DNA from: CAZAPO01 sp044841755
Lineage (GTDB): Bacteria > Bacteroidota > Bacteroidia > Flavobacteriales > Flavobacteriaceae
Length of the DNA: 64,000 bases
Direction of reading: 5' to 3'
Assembly (NCBI GenBank): GCA_044841755.1
Contig: JAXOFM010000001.1
Coordinates: 1,116,001-1,180,000, forward strand
Shown here: piece after piece, positions 7,347 through 15,334 of the stretch
Layout of the letters: the number at the start of each line of letters is the position of its first letter
How positions within the stretch are numbered: the first letter of the stretch is position 1
The notes under the pieces: model-generated
What the model saw: only the letters and a program-made list of their open reading frames with translations
What the model was told of the DNA's origin: nothing
Databases searched by the model: none
Made by a program: the position numbers and the translations under genes

Positions 7347-8843
7347 ATGGCAAATTATTTTAATACACTTTCATTAGGACAAAAGTTAGATCAATTGTCT
7401 AAGTGTAGATTTATGGAATCTTCAGAATTTGAAGACGGAGTTGAAGCCTTAGTTGGTAAGAAGATCGTAATTGTAGGTTGTGGTGCTCAAGGGTTAAACC
7501 AAGGGTTAAACATGAGAGATTCAGGATTAGATATTTCTTATGCGTTACGTGCAGCAGCAATAGAAGAGCAAAGAGCATCGTACAAAAATGCTACTTCGCA
7601 TGGATTCAATGTTGGTACATATGATGAGTTAATTCCAACTGCAGATTTAGTATTGAATCTAACTCCAGACAAGCAGCACTCAAATGTGGTTGATACTGTA
7701 ATGCCTTTAATGAAACAAGGAGCAACATTATCGTATTCACATGGATTCAATATTGTAGAAGAAGGAAAGCAAATACGTGAAGATCTTACAGTAATTATGG
7801 TAGCGCCAAAATGTCCAGGAACAGAGGTTCGTGAAGAGTATTTAAGAGGATTTGGAGTTCCTACCTTAGCAGCTGTACACCCAGAAAATGATCCAGAAGG
7901 AAAAGGATGGGCACAGGCTAAAGCTTATGCTGCAGCAACTGGAGGGCATAGAGCAGGTGTATTACAATCATCATTTGTTGCTGAGGTAAAAAGTGATTTA
8001 ATGGGTGAACAAACCATTCTTTGTGGTGTGCTTCAAACAGCATCTATCTTATGTTTCGATAAGATGGTTGAAGAGGGAGTTAATCCTAATTATGCAGCAA
8101 AATTAATCCAATATGGATGGGAGGTAATTACCGAAGCATTAAAGCATGGTGGAATTACTAACATGATGGATAGATTGAACAATCCTTCTAAGATAAAGGC
8201 ATATCAATTATCGGAAGAACTAAGAACAATTTTAACTCCATTATTTGAAAAGCACATGGACGATATCATGTCTGGTCACTTCTCAAAAACAATGATGGAA
8301 GACTGGGCTAATGACGACATAAATCTTTTAACGTGGAGAGCGGCAACTGGAGAAACTAATTTTGAAAAGACAGAAGCTACTTCAGAACCAATTTCTGAGC
8401 AAGAGTATTTTGATCATGGAGTTTTAATGGTTGCTTTCGTAAAGGCAGGAGTTGAGTTAGCTTTCGAAACAATGGTCAACTCAGGAATTATAGAAGAGTC
8501 TGCTTATTACGAGTCTTTACATGAATTACCATTAATTGCAAATACAGTTGCAAGAAAGAAACTATACGAAATGAATCGTGTGATTTCTGATACTGCTGAG
8601 TATGGATGTTACTTATTTGACCATGCAGCAAAACCATTATTAGAAGACTTCATGAAAACGGTTTCAACAGATGTTATTGGAACAGCTTACGAAACTAAAA
8701 ATGATGTGGATAATGTCGAGTTAATTGAAGTTAATGACGCTATTAGAAATCATCCTATTGAAGCAACTGGCAAAGTGTTGCGTCAAGCAATGACAGCAAT
8801 GAAGCGTATTAAAACAGAAACTGAAGCAGCAGTTTTATCATAA
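7347..8843 (+). CDS. ilvC: Ketol-acid reductoisomerase, class II
   Basis: IlvC isomerises and reduces acetolactate or acetohydroxybutyrate with NADPH. At 498 residues this is the long class II form with a duplicated C-terminal knotted helical domain; class I is about 330. The NADPH site is GCGAQG (44-49) and VAPKCPGTEVREEYLRG follows, a conserved class II segment. It sits between ilvN (28 bp gap) and ilvA (2 bp gap) in the same operon. Confidence 0.97.
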   Translation: MANYFNTLSLGQKLDQLSKCRFMESSEFEDGVEALVGKKIVIVGCGAQGLNQGLNMRDSGLDISYALRAAAIEEQRASYKNATSHGFNVGTYDELIPTADLVLNLTPDKQHSNVVDTVMPLMKQGATLSYSHGFNIVEEGKQIREDLTVIMVAPKCPGTEVREEYLRGFGVPTLAAVHPENDPEGKGWAQAKAYAAATGGHRAGVLQSSFVAEVKSDLMGEQTILCGVLQTASILCFDKMVEEGVNPNYAAKLIQYGWEVITEALKHGGITNMMDRLNNPSKIKAYQLSEELRTILTPLFEKHMDDIMSGHFSKTMMEDWANDDINLLTWRAATGETNFEKTEATSEPISEQEYFDHGVLMVAFVKAGVELAFETMVNSGIIEESAYYESLHELPLIANTVARKKLYEMNRVISDTAEYGCYLFDHAAKPLLEDFMKTVSTDVIGTAYETKNDVDNVELIEVNDAIRNHPIEATGKVLRQAMTAMKRIKTETEAAVLS

Positions 8844-8845
8844 GA

Positions 8846-10108
8846 TTGGAAACAAAAACAACATATTTTCCAAGCCTAAAGAGTATTGAAGCCGCATCGC
8901 ATAATTTACGTGATGTGGCTTCGGTAACTCCGCTTATGGTGAATATCCAATATTCTAAAAAAATTGGATGCAATGTGTTGTTTAAACGTGAGGATTTGCA
9001 GTCTGTTCGCTCTTATAAAATTAGAGGAGCTTATAATAAGATTTCCTCATTATCTGATTCAGAATTACAAAAAGGAATTGTTTGTGCAAGTGCTGGGAAT
9101 CATGCCCAGGGAGTAGCACTTTCATGCAAACTATTAAAGATTCAAGGCACTATTTTTATGCCCGCACCAACGCCTAACCAAAAAATAGAACAGGTTAGAA
9201 TGTTTGGCGAAGAATTTATTGAAATTGTTCTTGACGGTGACACTTTTGATGATTCCTATCATGCTGCTTTAGCAGAATGTAACAAACAGAATAAAACCTT
9301 TATTCATCCTTTTAATGATGAGAAAGTTATTGAAGGTCAAGGTACTGTAGGCTTAGAAATTCTGAGTCAAACTAATGAACCAATAGACTATATTTTCATT
9401 CCTGTTGGAGGAGGAGGTTTAGCTTCAGGACTCTCTGTAGTATTCAAACAGCTATCGCCACAAACTAAAATTATTGGAGTTGAACCAGAAGGAGCGCCTT
9501 CTATGAAAACTGCAATTGATAAACAAGGGGTTGTAGAGCTGGGAACTATTGAAAAGTTTGTAGATGGAGCAGCAGTACGAAGTGTTGGAGAAAAGACTTT
9601 TGCAATTTGTAAAGAGAATTTAGATGACATGATCACAGTTTCAGAAGGGAAAGTGTGTGAAACCATTTTAGAACTTTATAATCGTGATGCTATAGTAGTG
9701 GAGCCTGCAGGAGCATTAAGTATAGCTGCTTTAGAGCAATATGCTTCGGTAATAGAAGGAAAAAATGTTGTTTGCGTGGTAAGTGGAAGCAATAATGATA
9801 TAACACGTACTGCCGAAATAAAAGAGAGAGCACTTCTTCACGCTAATTTAAAGCATTATTTCATCATTACATTCCCTCAACGGGCTGGAGCTTTGCGAGA
9901 GTTTGTGGTTGATATATTAGGACCAACAGATGATATCACTCATTTTGAATACACCAAAAAAACCAACAGGGAAAATGGAGCTGCAGTAGTTGGTGTTCAA
10001 TTAAAATCACCTTCAGATTTAACTCCTTTAATTGCTAAAATGAAGGCTAATAACTTTTATGGCGATTACTTAAACAATAAACCAGAATTGTTTCAATTTT
10101 TAGTTTGA
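8846..10108 (+). CDS. ilvA: Threonine ammonia-lyase (biosynthetic)
   Basis: IlvA converts threonine to 2-ketobutyrate and ammonia, the committed step to isoleucine. The 420 residues include the PLP lysine in SYKIRGAYNK (Lys58), the glycine-rich phosphate loop VGGGGLASG, and a C-terminal ACT-like regulatory domain from about residue 330. The gene starts with TTG at 8846, giving METKTT, two bases after the ilvC stop. The next in-frame ATG would cut into the fold. It is the last gene of the ilv operon. No strong terminator is visible behind it before the arg promoter. Confidence 0.94.
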   Translation: METKTTYFPSLKSIEAASHNLRDVASVTPLMVNIQYSKKIGCNVLFKREDLQSVRSYKIRGAYNKISSLSDSELQKGIVCASAGNHAQGVALSCKLLKIQGTIFMPAPTPNQKIEQVRMFGEEFIEIVLDGDTFDDSYHAALAECNKQNKTFIHPFNDEKVIEGQGTVGLEILSQTNEPIDYIFIPVGGGGLASGLSVVFKQLSPQTKIIGVEPEGAPSMKTAIDKQGVVELGTIEKFVDGAAVRSVGEKTFAICKENLDDMITVSEGKVCETILELYNRDAIVVEPAGALSIAALEQYASVIEGKNVVCVVSGSNNDITRTAEIKERALLHANLKHYFIITFPQRAGALREFVVDILGPTDDITHFEYTKKTNRENGAAVVGVQLKSPSDLTPLIAKMKANNFYGDYLNNKPELFQFLV

Positions 10109-10214
10109 TTTTTAGATCAGCTATTAGTGCGTTAGTCATTCCTTAATGATTCTTAAAAATAGGCTATAAAAAACTGAGGATTTCATAAATATTGGCTAAA
10201 ACTCAATAAAACAG

Positions 10215-10244
10215 TTTGTTATTAAAATTTTATTCATAGTTTTA
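10215..10244 (+). promoter_or_regulatory. arg operon promoter
   Basis: TTTG (10215-10218), an 18-bp spacer and TAGTTTTA (10237-10244, one mismatch to TAnnTTTG) form a Bacteroidota-type promoter. The predicted start is near 10250, coinciding with the ATG of the Arg leader peptide. The 105 bp before it, after ilvA, shows no gene or clear terminator. Confidence 0.6.
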
Positions 10245-10249
10245 CACCA

Positions 10250-10321
10250 ATGAATTCACAACAAAATAAAATACGTACGTTTTCACCCGAGTTGCTACGC
10301 CGCAACCGCCGCCGCTGTTAA
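10250..10321 (+). CDS. arg leader peptide 1 (Arg-rich)
   Basis: A 23-codon frame begins MNSQQNKIRTFSPE and ends LLRRNRRRC. It has six Arg, five of them in the last seven positions and encoded by consecutive CGC codons except one Asn. It lies just behind the predicted arg promoter and ahead of the complete arginine operon. This is the expected form of an arginine-sensing leader peptide. The local sequence is sharply GC-rich compared with its surroundings, caused by the CGC run. No strong terminator follows at once, so the mechanism is open. Confidence 0.8.
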   Translation: MNSQQNKIRTFSPELLRRNRRRC

Positions 10322-10369
10322 TACTTCAAAACGGCCCTCAACCTATTACGTAATTTTATTTCATTCATT

Positions 10370-10462
10370 TTGTACATACATATTCAAATATTAAAAGATC
10401 AGATAGCAACTATTTCAAGAAATAGTAAAGTTACTCGTCGTCGTTTTCCACGTCGCCCGTAA
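10370..10462 (+). CDS. Possible arg leader peptide 2 (Arg-rich, TTG start)
   Basis: In the same reading frame as leader 1 and downstream of its stop, an open stretch ends with codons for VTRRRFPRRP and a stop at 10460-10462. The five Arg codons here (CGT and CGC) are far above chance in this AT-rich leader. There is no in-frame ATG, and the best start is TTG at 10370 (30 codons). The segment also contains a perfect hairpin at 10409-10426. It is probably a second Arg sensor, as in the tandem ilv leader. The start, and even translation, are uncertain. Confidence 0.5.
   Translation: MYIHIQILKDQIATISRNSKVTRRRFPRRP
10409..10426 (+). repeat. Perfect hairpin within the arg leader
   Basis: ACTATTTC-AA-GAAATAGT is a perfect 8-bp inverted repeat immediately ahead of the second Arg-codon run. 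It is not followed by a T-run, so it is more likely a pause or regulatory hairpin than a terminator. Confidence 0.6.
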
Positions 10463-10478
10463 GGGTGTGTATATGTTT

Positions 10479-10506
10479 TGGAACTAGATGAGTTCAGTTC
10501 CGTTTT
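10479..10506 (+). terminator. Weak terminator-like hairpin before the arg operon
   Basis: TGGAACT (10479-10485) pairs with AGTTCCG (10496-10502, one G-T pair) around a 10-nt loop and is followed by TTTT. A smaller alternative, GAACT with AGTTC (10491-10495), is possible. It begins 17 bp after the stop of the second Arg-rich frame, a spacing like that in the ilv attenuators, so it may be the regulated stop. It is weak and the call is tentative. Confidence 0.4.
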
Positions 10507-10550
10507 CAAACTCAATAATCAAAAATCTCTTTTTAATCAATTATAAAATA

Positions 10551-11168
10551 ATGGATATCATTATTGCAAATAAAACACATACTAGTTACGCAAATCTAAT
10601 TTGTGATACCATTGCTGATGCTGCAAAAGTAAGAGGTACAGGAATTGCCAAAAGAAAACCGGAATATATCATTGAAAAGATGGAGAAAGGTAATGCTGTA
10701 ATTGCGTTGGAAGACAATGTTTTTGCTGGCTTTTGTTACATAGAAACTTGGGGACACGGAAAATTTGTAGCCAACTCAGGCTTAATAGTTCATCCAGATT
10801 TTAGAGGTCAGGGATTAGCTAAAAAAATAAAGAAAAAGATCTTCGAGCATTCCAGAGAAAAATTTCCAACTGCGAAAGTTTTTAGTATTACAACAGGTTT
10901 GGCTGTAATGAAATTGAATAGTGACTTGGGTTATAAACCAGTAACTTTTTCAGAGTTAACTGATGATCAATCATTTTGGAAGGGTTGTCAAACTTGTAAG
11001 AACTATGATGTGCTGCAAAGGACTAATCAAAGCATGTGCTTGTGTACTGGAATGTTGTTCGATCCAAAAATCCAAGGAGCTAATAAGGATAAAAAGATTA
11101 AAGAGAAAGTCTTTAACAGACTTAAAAGAATTAAAGAATCAATGTATTTAAAAAATAAAAAGAAATGA
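10551..11168 (+). CDS. GNAT acyltransferase, candidate N-acyl-glutamate synthase of the arginine pathway
   Basis: The 205-residue protein has a GNAT fold with the acyl-CoA loop RGQGLA (85-90). It heads the arginine operon and overlaps argG by 4 bp. No ArgA or ArgJ gene is present here, so it is the natural candidate for making N-acyl-glutamate (acetyl or succinyl). The C-terminal part carries four cysteines, Cys146, Cys149, Cys163 and Cys165 (CX2C...CXC), which could bind zinc; plain GNATs do not need this. I use ATG 10551 (MDIIIANKT), since the upstream extension would overlap the terminator-like leader element. Function is inferred from context. Confidence 0.75.
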   Translation: MDIIIANKTHTSYANLICDTIADAAKVRGTGIAKRKPEYIIEKMEKGNAVIALEDNVFAGFCYIETWGHGKFVANSGLIVHPDFRGQGLAKKIKKKIFEHSREKFPTAKVFSITTGLAVMKLNSDLGYKPVTFSELTDDQSFWKGCQTCKNYDVLQRTNQSMCLCTGMLFDPKIQGANKDKKIKEKVFNRLKRIKESMYLKNKKK

Positions 11169-12346
11169 AAAAGTTAGTTCTAGCATATAGTGGCGGACTA
11201 GATACATCTTATTGCGCTGTACATTTTTCAAAAGATTTAGGTTATGAAGTACATGCAGTAAGCGTAAACACAGGCGGTTTTACTTTATCCGAAATTCAGG
11301 AAATAGAAGAGAAGGCCTATGCAATGGGTGTAAAAACCTATAAGAATATTGACGCGATTGAGTCGTATTATCAAAAAGTAGTCAAGTATTTAATCTATGG
11401 AAATGTTTTGAAGAATAACACCTATCCATTATCAGTGAGTGCCGAAAGAATAGTACAGGCCATTGAAATCATTGAATATGCAAAGAGTATTAATGCTGAT
11501 TACATTGCTCACGGAAGTACAGGTGCAGGAAATGATCAAGTGAGGTTTGACTTAATATTTCAAACACTAGCTCCAGAGATCGAAATTATAACACCTATTA
11601 GGGACAATGCTTTAACCAGACAAGAAGAGATAGATTATTTGGTTGCGAATGGTGTAGATATGTCTTGGACGAAAGCTAAATACTCTATCAATAAAGGATT
11701 ATGGGGAACAAGTGTTGGTGGTGAAGAAACTTTAACTTCTAATCAACCATTACCTGAAGCAGCTTACCCTTCGCAATTGCAAAAAGAGGGTAGTGAAAAA
11801 GTTACGCTAACATTTTCAGAAGGAGAATTAGTCGCTCTTAATGGGGTGAATAATTTACCTCAAGATAATATTGAAAAGTTAAATGATTTAGCATCGGTAT
11901 TTGCCATTGGAAGAGATATTCATGTTGGAGATACTATTGTAGGTATTAAAGGAAGAGTTGGTTTTGAAGCAGCTGCGGCTAGTATTATAATCAAAGCGCA
12001 TCATCTTTTGGAAAAGCACACGCTTACTAAATGGCAGCTACAGCACAAAGACTATTTGGCAAATTGGTACGGAACGCATTTACATGAAGGACTGTTTTTA
12101 GATCCTGTAATGAGAAACTTAGAGGCTTTCTTAGAAAGTAGTCAGCAACAAGTTTCAGGAGATGTGACCGTTACTTTAAGGCCTTATCATTTTTCTCTTG
12201 ACGGAATTACATCAAATAACGATTTGATGTTAGCCAAGTTTGGAAGTTATGGTGAAGAAAATAAAGGTTGGACAGCAGATGATGCCAAAGGTTTCATTAA
12301 GATTTACGGGAATCAAAGTAAAATCTATCAAAGTGTAAATTCATGA
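11165..12346 (+). CDS. argG: Argininosuccinate synthase
   Basis: ArgG joins citrulline and aspartate with ATP to form argininosuccinate. The 393 residues show the N-type ATP pyrophosphatase loop YSGGLDTS (8-15) and HGSTGAGNDQVRF. The length is normal. Start and stop codons overlap with both neighbours (4 bp each), so translation is coupled along the operon. In the inferred succinyl pathway it would act after the acyl group has been removed from N-succinylcitrulline. Confidence 0.96.
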   Translation: MKKLVLAYSGGLDTSYCAVHFSKDLGYEVHAVSVNTGGFTLSEIQEIEEKAYAMGVKTYKNIDAIESYYQKVVKYLIYGNVLKNNTYPLSVSAERIVQAIEIIEYAKSINADYIAHGSTGAGNDQVRFDLIFQTLAPEIEIITPIRDNALTRQEEIDYLVANGVDMSWTKAKYSINKGLWGTSVGGEETLTSNQPLPEAAYPSQLQKEGSEKVTLTFSEGELVALNGVNNLPQDNIEKLNDLASVFAIGRDIHVGDTIVGIKGRVGFEAAAASIIIKAHHLLEKHTLTKWQLQHKDYLANWYGTHLHEGLFLDPVMRNLEAFLESSQQQVSGDVTVTLRPYHFSLDGITSNNDLMLAKFGSYGEENKGWTADDAKGFIKIYGNQSKIYQSVNS

Positions 12347-13320
12347 TTAAAGCAGGAATTATAGGAGGAGCAGGTTATACTGCAGGAGAGTTGATTAGAA
12401 TTTTACTTAATCATCCAAACGCAGAAATTGATTTCGTTTTTAGCACATCAAATGCTGGAAATGCGTTGAGTGTGGTGCACCAAGATTTGGTTGGAAGTAC
12501 CAAATTACACTTTACAGATACGATCAATCCATTGGTTGATATTGTGTTTCTGTGTTTAGGACATGGTAATTCCAAAAAATTTTTACAGCAAAATCAGTTT
12601 TCAGCCAACACAAAGATAATTGATCTAAGCAATGATTTCAGACTTACAGCAGATTCAGTTTTTGAGGAAAAAGAGTTTGTTTATGGATTACCAGAGTTAA
12701 ATAAAGAAACAATTCAAAAAGCTAACTATTTAGCAAATCCAGGTTGTTTTGCAACGGCAATTCAGTTAGCTATTTTGCCATTGGCAGAAGCTGGTTTGAT
12801 TAAAGACGATATTCACGTAAACGCAGTAACAGGAGCAACTGGAGCAGGAACTTCCTTGTCTTCAACGACACATTTTACATGGAGAGACAATAACTTCTCG
12901 TATTACAAGCCATTTACACATCAACATTTAGGAGAGATTAATCAGTCTATCGATCAGTTGCAATCAGGTTTTGAAAATGAGGTGATCTTTATGCCTAATA
13001 GAGGGAATTTCTCTAGAGGGATCTTTGTAACCATGTACACCAAATTTGATGGAAGCGTTGAGGCTGGTATTAGCTTATTTGAAGAGTTTTATAAAGATGC
13101 TGAATTCACCTTTTTGTCAGATCAAAACCTACATTTAAAGCAAGTAGTTAATACCAACAAGTGCTTGATTCATGTACACAAGCACAATGATAAATTATTA
13201 ATTACCAGTTGCATTGATAATTTACTAAAAGGAGCTTCTGGGCAAGCAGTTCACAATATGAACTTAATGTTTGGATTGGAAGAAACAGAGGGATTACAAT
13301 TAAAAGGAACATATTTTTAG
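12343..13320 (+). CDS. argC: N-acyl-gamma-glutamyl-phosphate reductase
   Basis: This NADPH enzyme makes N-acyl-glutamate semialdehyde. The 325-residue protein has the nucleotide loop GGAGYTAGEL near the N-terminus and the catalytic cysteine Cys135 in NPGCFATA. It is followed by an 89-bp gap before proC, the only real gap in this operon, which shows no terminator. Depending on the acyl group used by the pathway, the substrate may be the succinyl derivative. Confidence 0.95.
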   Translation: MIKAGIIGGAGYTAGELIRILLNHPNAEIDFVFSTSNAGNALSVVHQDLVGSTKLHFTDTINPLVDIVFLCLGHGNSKKFLQQNQFSANTKIIDLSNDFRLTADSVFEEKEFVYGLPELNKETIQKANYLANPGCFATAIQLAILPLAEAGLIKDDIHVNAVTGATGAGTSLSSTTHFTWRDNNFSYYKPFTHQHLGEINQSIDQLQSGFENEVIFMPNRGNFSRGIFVTMYTKFDGSVEAGISLFEEFYKDAEFTFLSDQNLHLKQVVNTNKCLIHVHKHNDKLLITSCIDNLLKGASGQAVHNMNLMFGLEETEGLQLKGTYF

Positions 13321-13409
13321 TTATGAAACCGTCGTGTTGCATGCGTCAAATGTTGAGATGATTATTAAGACAGTTACATGTGACAATAAAAAACAATAAA
13401 AACGAACAC

Positions 13410-14210
13410 ATGAAAATAGCCATTATAGGAACAGGAAATTTAGGAAAGTCGATTGCGAAAGGTTTGATAACCACTGATGCAGTTACAAGCCTTTATCTAA
13501 CGAAAAGAAATTTAAAATCATTAGCTGATTTTGAAGGGTACAACAACGTGTTTTTAACTTCAGATAATGTTGAAGCAGTTAAAAACTCGGATATCATAAT
13601 TTTTGCAGTTCAGCCAGCACATTTTGAAGGAGTTTTAAATAGTATTAAATCTGAATTAACCGAAAAGCATGTGCTGATCTCCACAATAACAGGTTTTTCT
13701 ATTGCCAAAATGGAATCAGTTGTTGGAGAAGATCAATTTATTATTAGAGCAATGCCAAATACGGCAATTGCAGTTGGAAAGTCAATGACTTGTATTTGTA
13801 CTAACGAGAAAGGAGCTGAACGAGTTAAGATTGCGGAGGCTATTTTCAACAGATTGGGTACATCAATCATTATTCAAGAAAGTTTAATGCAAGCTGCAAC
13901 AGTAGTTTGTGCTAGTGGAATAGCATTCTGGATGCGACTTATTAGAGCAACAACTCAAGCCGCGATTCAGTTGGGATTTGAAGCTAATGAAGCTCAAGAA
14001 TTAGCAATGCATACTTGTGAAGGAGCAGCTAATTTGTTGATCACTAACGGGAATCATCCAGAGCAAGAGATCGATAAAGTTACCACTCCAAAAGGTTGTA
14101 CTATTGAAGGGTTGAATGAAATGGAACATAAAGGTTTAAGTTCTTCTTTGATCCAAGGAATGGTGTCTTCGTTTAATAAGATTAACAGCATAAAAACAGA
14201 TCAACTATGA
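13410..14210 (+). CDS. proC: Pyrroline-5-carboxylate reductase, in the arginine operon
   Basis: ProC reduces 1-pyrroline-5-carboxylate to proline with NAD(P)H. The 266-residue protein begins MKIAIIGTGNLGKSIAKGL, a clear Rossmann motif, and has the C-terminal segment TTPKGCTIEGLNEM typical of P5C reductases. I chose ATG 13410 over a codon 30 bp upstream because the motif starts there. Its place between argC and argD suggests a coupled proline and arginine supply from glutamate semialdehyde, or a related reduction in this pathway. The enzyme family is certain; the reason for its position is inference. Confidence 0.93.
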   Translation: MKIAIIGTGNLGKSIAKGLITTDAVTSLYLTKRNLKSLADFEGYNNVFLTSDNVEAVKNSDIIIFAVQPAHFEGVLNSIKSELTEKHVLISTITGFSIAKMESVVGEDQFIIRAMPNTAIAVGKSMTCICTNEKGAERVKIAEAIFNRLGTSIIIQESLMQAATVVCASGIAFWMRLIRATTQAAIQLGFEANEAQELAMHTCEGAANLLITNGNHPEQEIDKVTTPKGCTIEGLNEMEHKGLSSSLIQGMVSSFNKINSIKTDQL

Positions 14211-15334
14211 GTCTATTTAATGTCTATCCCTTGTTCGATATTACTCCTGTAAAAGCTAAAGATGTTTATGTTTACGATGAAAACGAAATTGAGTACCTAG
14301 ACTTGTATGGAGGTCATGCCGTAATTTCAATTGGGCATTCACACCCAAGTTATGTTAAGAACGTAAGTGATCAAGTGGCTAACCTTGGTTTTTATAGCAA
14401 CTCTATTCAGAATCCTTTACAAAGGGAATTAGCCGAAGAGATTATTAAGCAATCTGATTGTGAAGATTATGAGCTGTTTTTATGTAACTCTGGGGCAGAA
14501 GCCAATGAGAATGCATTAAAACTAGCTTCTTTTCATACTGGAAAGAAAAAAGTCATCGCTTTTAAGAATGGATTTCATGGAAGAACTTCTGCCGCAGTTG
14601 CTGCAACAGATAATGCAAAAATTGTAGCTCCAATTAATGCACAGCAAGAAGTAGCGTTTGCGGATTTTGGAAATTCGGAACAGGTAGAAACTATCCTAAA
14701 AGAAGGTGATGTTTGTGCTATTATTGTAGAAACTATTCAAGGAATTGGAGGCTTGGATGAAGGCTCAACAGAATTTTATCAATCACTTGAAAGTCTTGCA
14801 ACACAATATGGAGCACTATTAATAGTCGATGAAATTCAGTGTGGATTTGGAAGAACAGGTGATTTCTTCGCATTTCAAAAACATGGAATTCAACCAGACA
14901 TTATTTCTATGGCTAAAGGAATGGGAAATGGATTTCCAGTTGGAGGAATTTTAATTCATCCAAAAATTGAAGCTTCCTTTGGTTTGCTTGGAACCACTTT
15001 TGGAGGGAATCATTTAGCTTGCGCTGCTTCGTTGGCTGTTTTAGAGGTTTTGAAAATGGAAAATTTATTGAATCATGCCAAAGAGATGGAAGCATATTTT
15101 AAGGAGCAACTTAATCAGTTTTCACAAGTAAAAGCCATCAAAGGTAGAGGTTTAATATTAGGGCTAGAATTTGATTTTCCTATTGCTGAACTTAGAAAAG
15201 ATTTAATCCATAACCATCACATTTTTACTGGTAGTGCTAAGAATCCTAACTTGTTAAGGATCTTACCTCCATTAACGGTTCAGCTAAAACATATTGACCA
15301 ATTTGTGAGTGCTTTAAAGAAAGAATTGTCATGA
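14207..15334 (+). CDS. argD: N-acyl-ornithine aminotransferase
   Basis: This is a PLP transaminase converting N-acyl-glutamate semialdehyde to N-acyl-ornithine with glutamate. The 375 residues include the class III motif IVDEIQCGFGRTG and the PLP lysine in SMAKGMGNGFPVGG (Lys237). It overlaps proC by 4 bp and the transcarbamylase by 4 bp. Nothing in the sequence alone separates acetyl from succinyl substrates. Confidence 0.95.
   Translation: MSLFNVYPLFDITPVKAKDVYVYDENEIEYLDLYGGHAVISIGHSHPSYVKNVSDQVANLGFYSNSIQNPLQRELAEEIIKQSDCEDYELFLCNSGAEANENALKLASFHTGKKKVIAFKNGFHGRTSAAVAATDNAKIVAPINAQQEVAFADFGNSEQVETILKEGDVCAIIVETIQGIGGLDEGSTEFYQSLESLATQYGALLIVDEIQCGFGRTGDFFAFQKHGIQPDIISMAKGMGNGFPVGGILIHPKIEASFGLLGTTFGGNHLACAASLAVLEVLKMENLLNHAKEMEAYFKEQLNQFSQVKAIKGRGLILGLEFDFPIAELRKDLIHNHHIFTGSAKNPNLLRILPPLTVQLKHIDQFVSALKKELS

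Noticed and set aside
13321..13409. The 89-bp gap between argC and proC with a 12-codon frame rich in Cys and Met.
   Set aside because: No terminator, promoter or amino-acid bias that fits arginine or proline; most likely a plain spacer.
13380..13409. Longer start of proC, ten codons upstream.
   Set aside because: The Rossmann motif begins immediately at MKIAIIG; the upstream codons have no family match.
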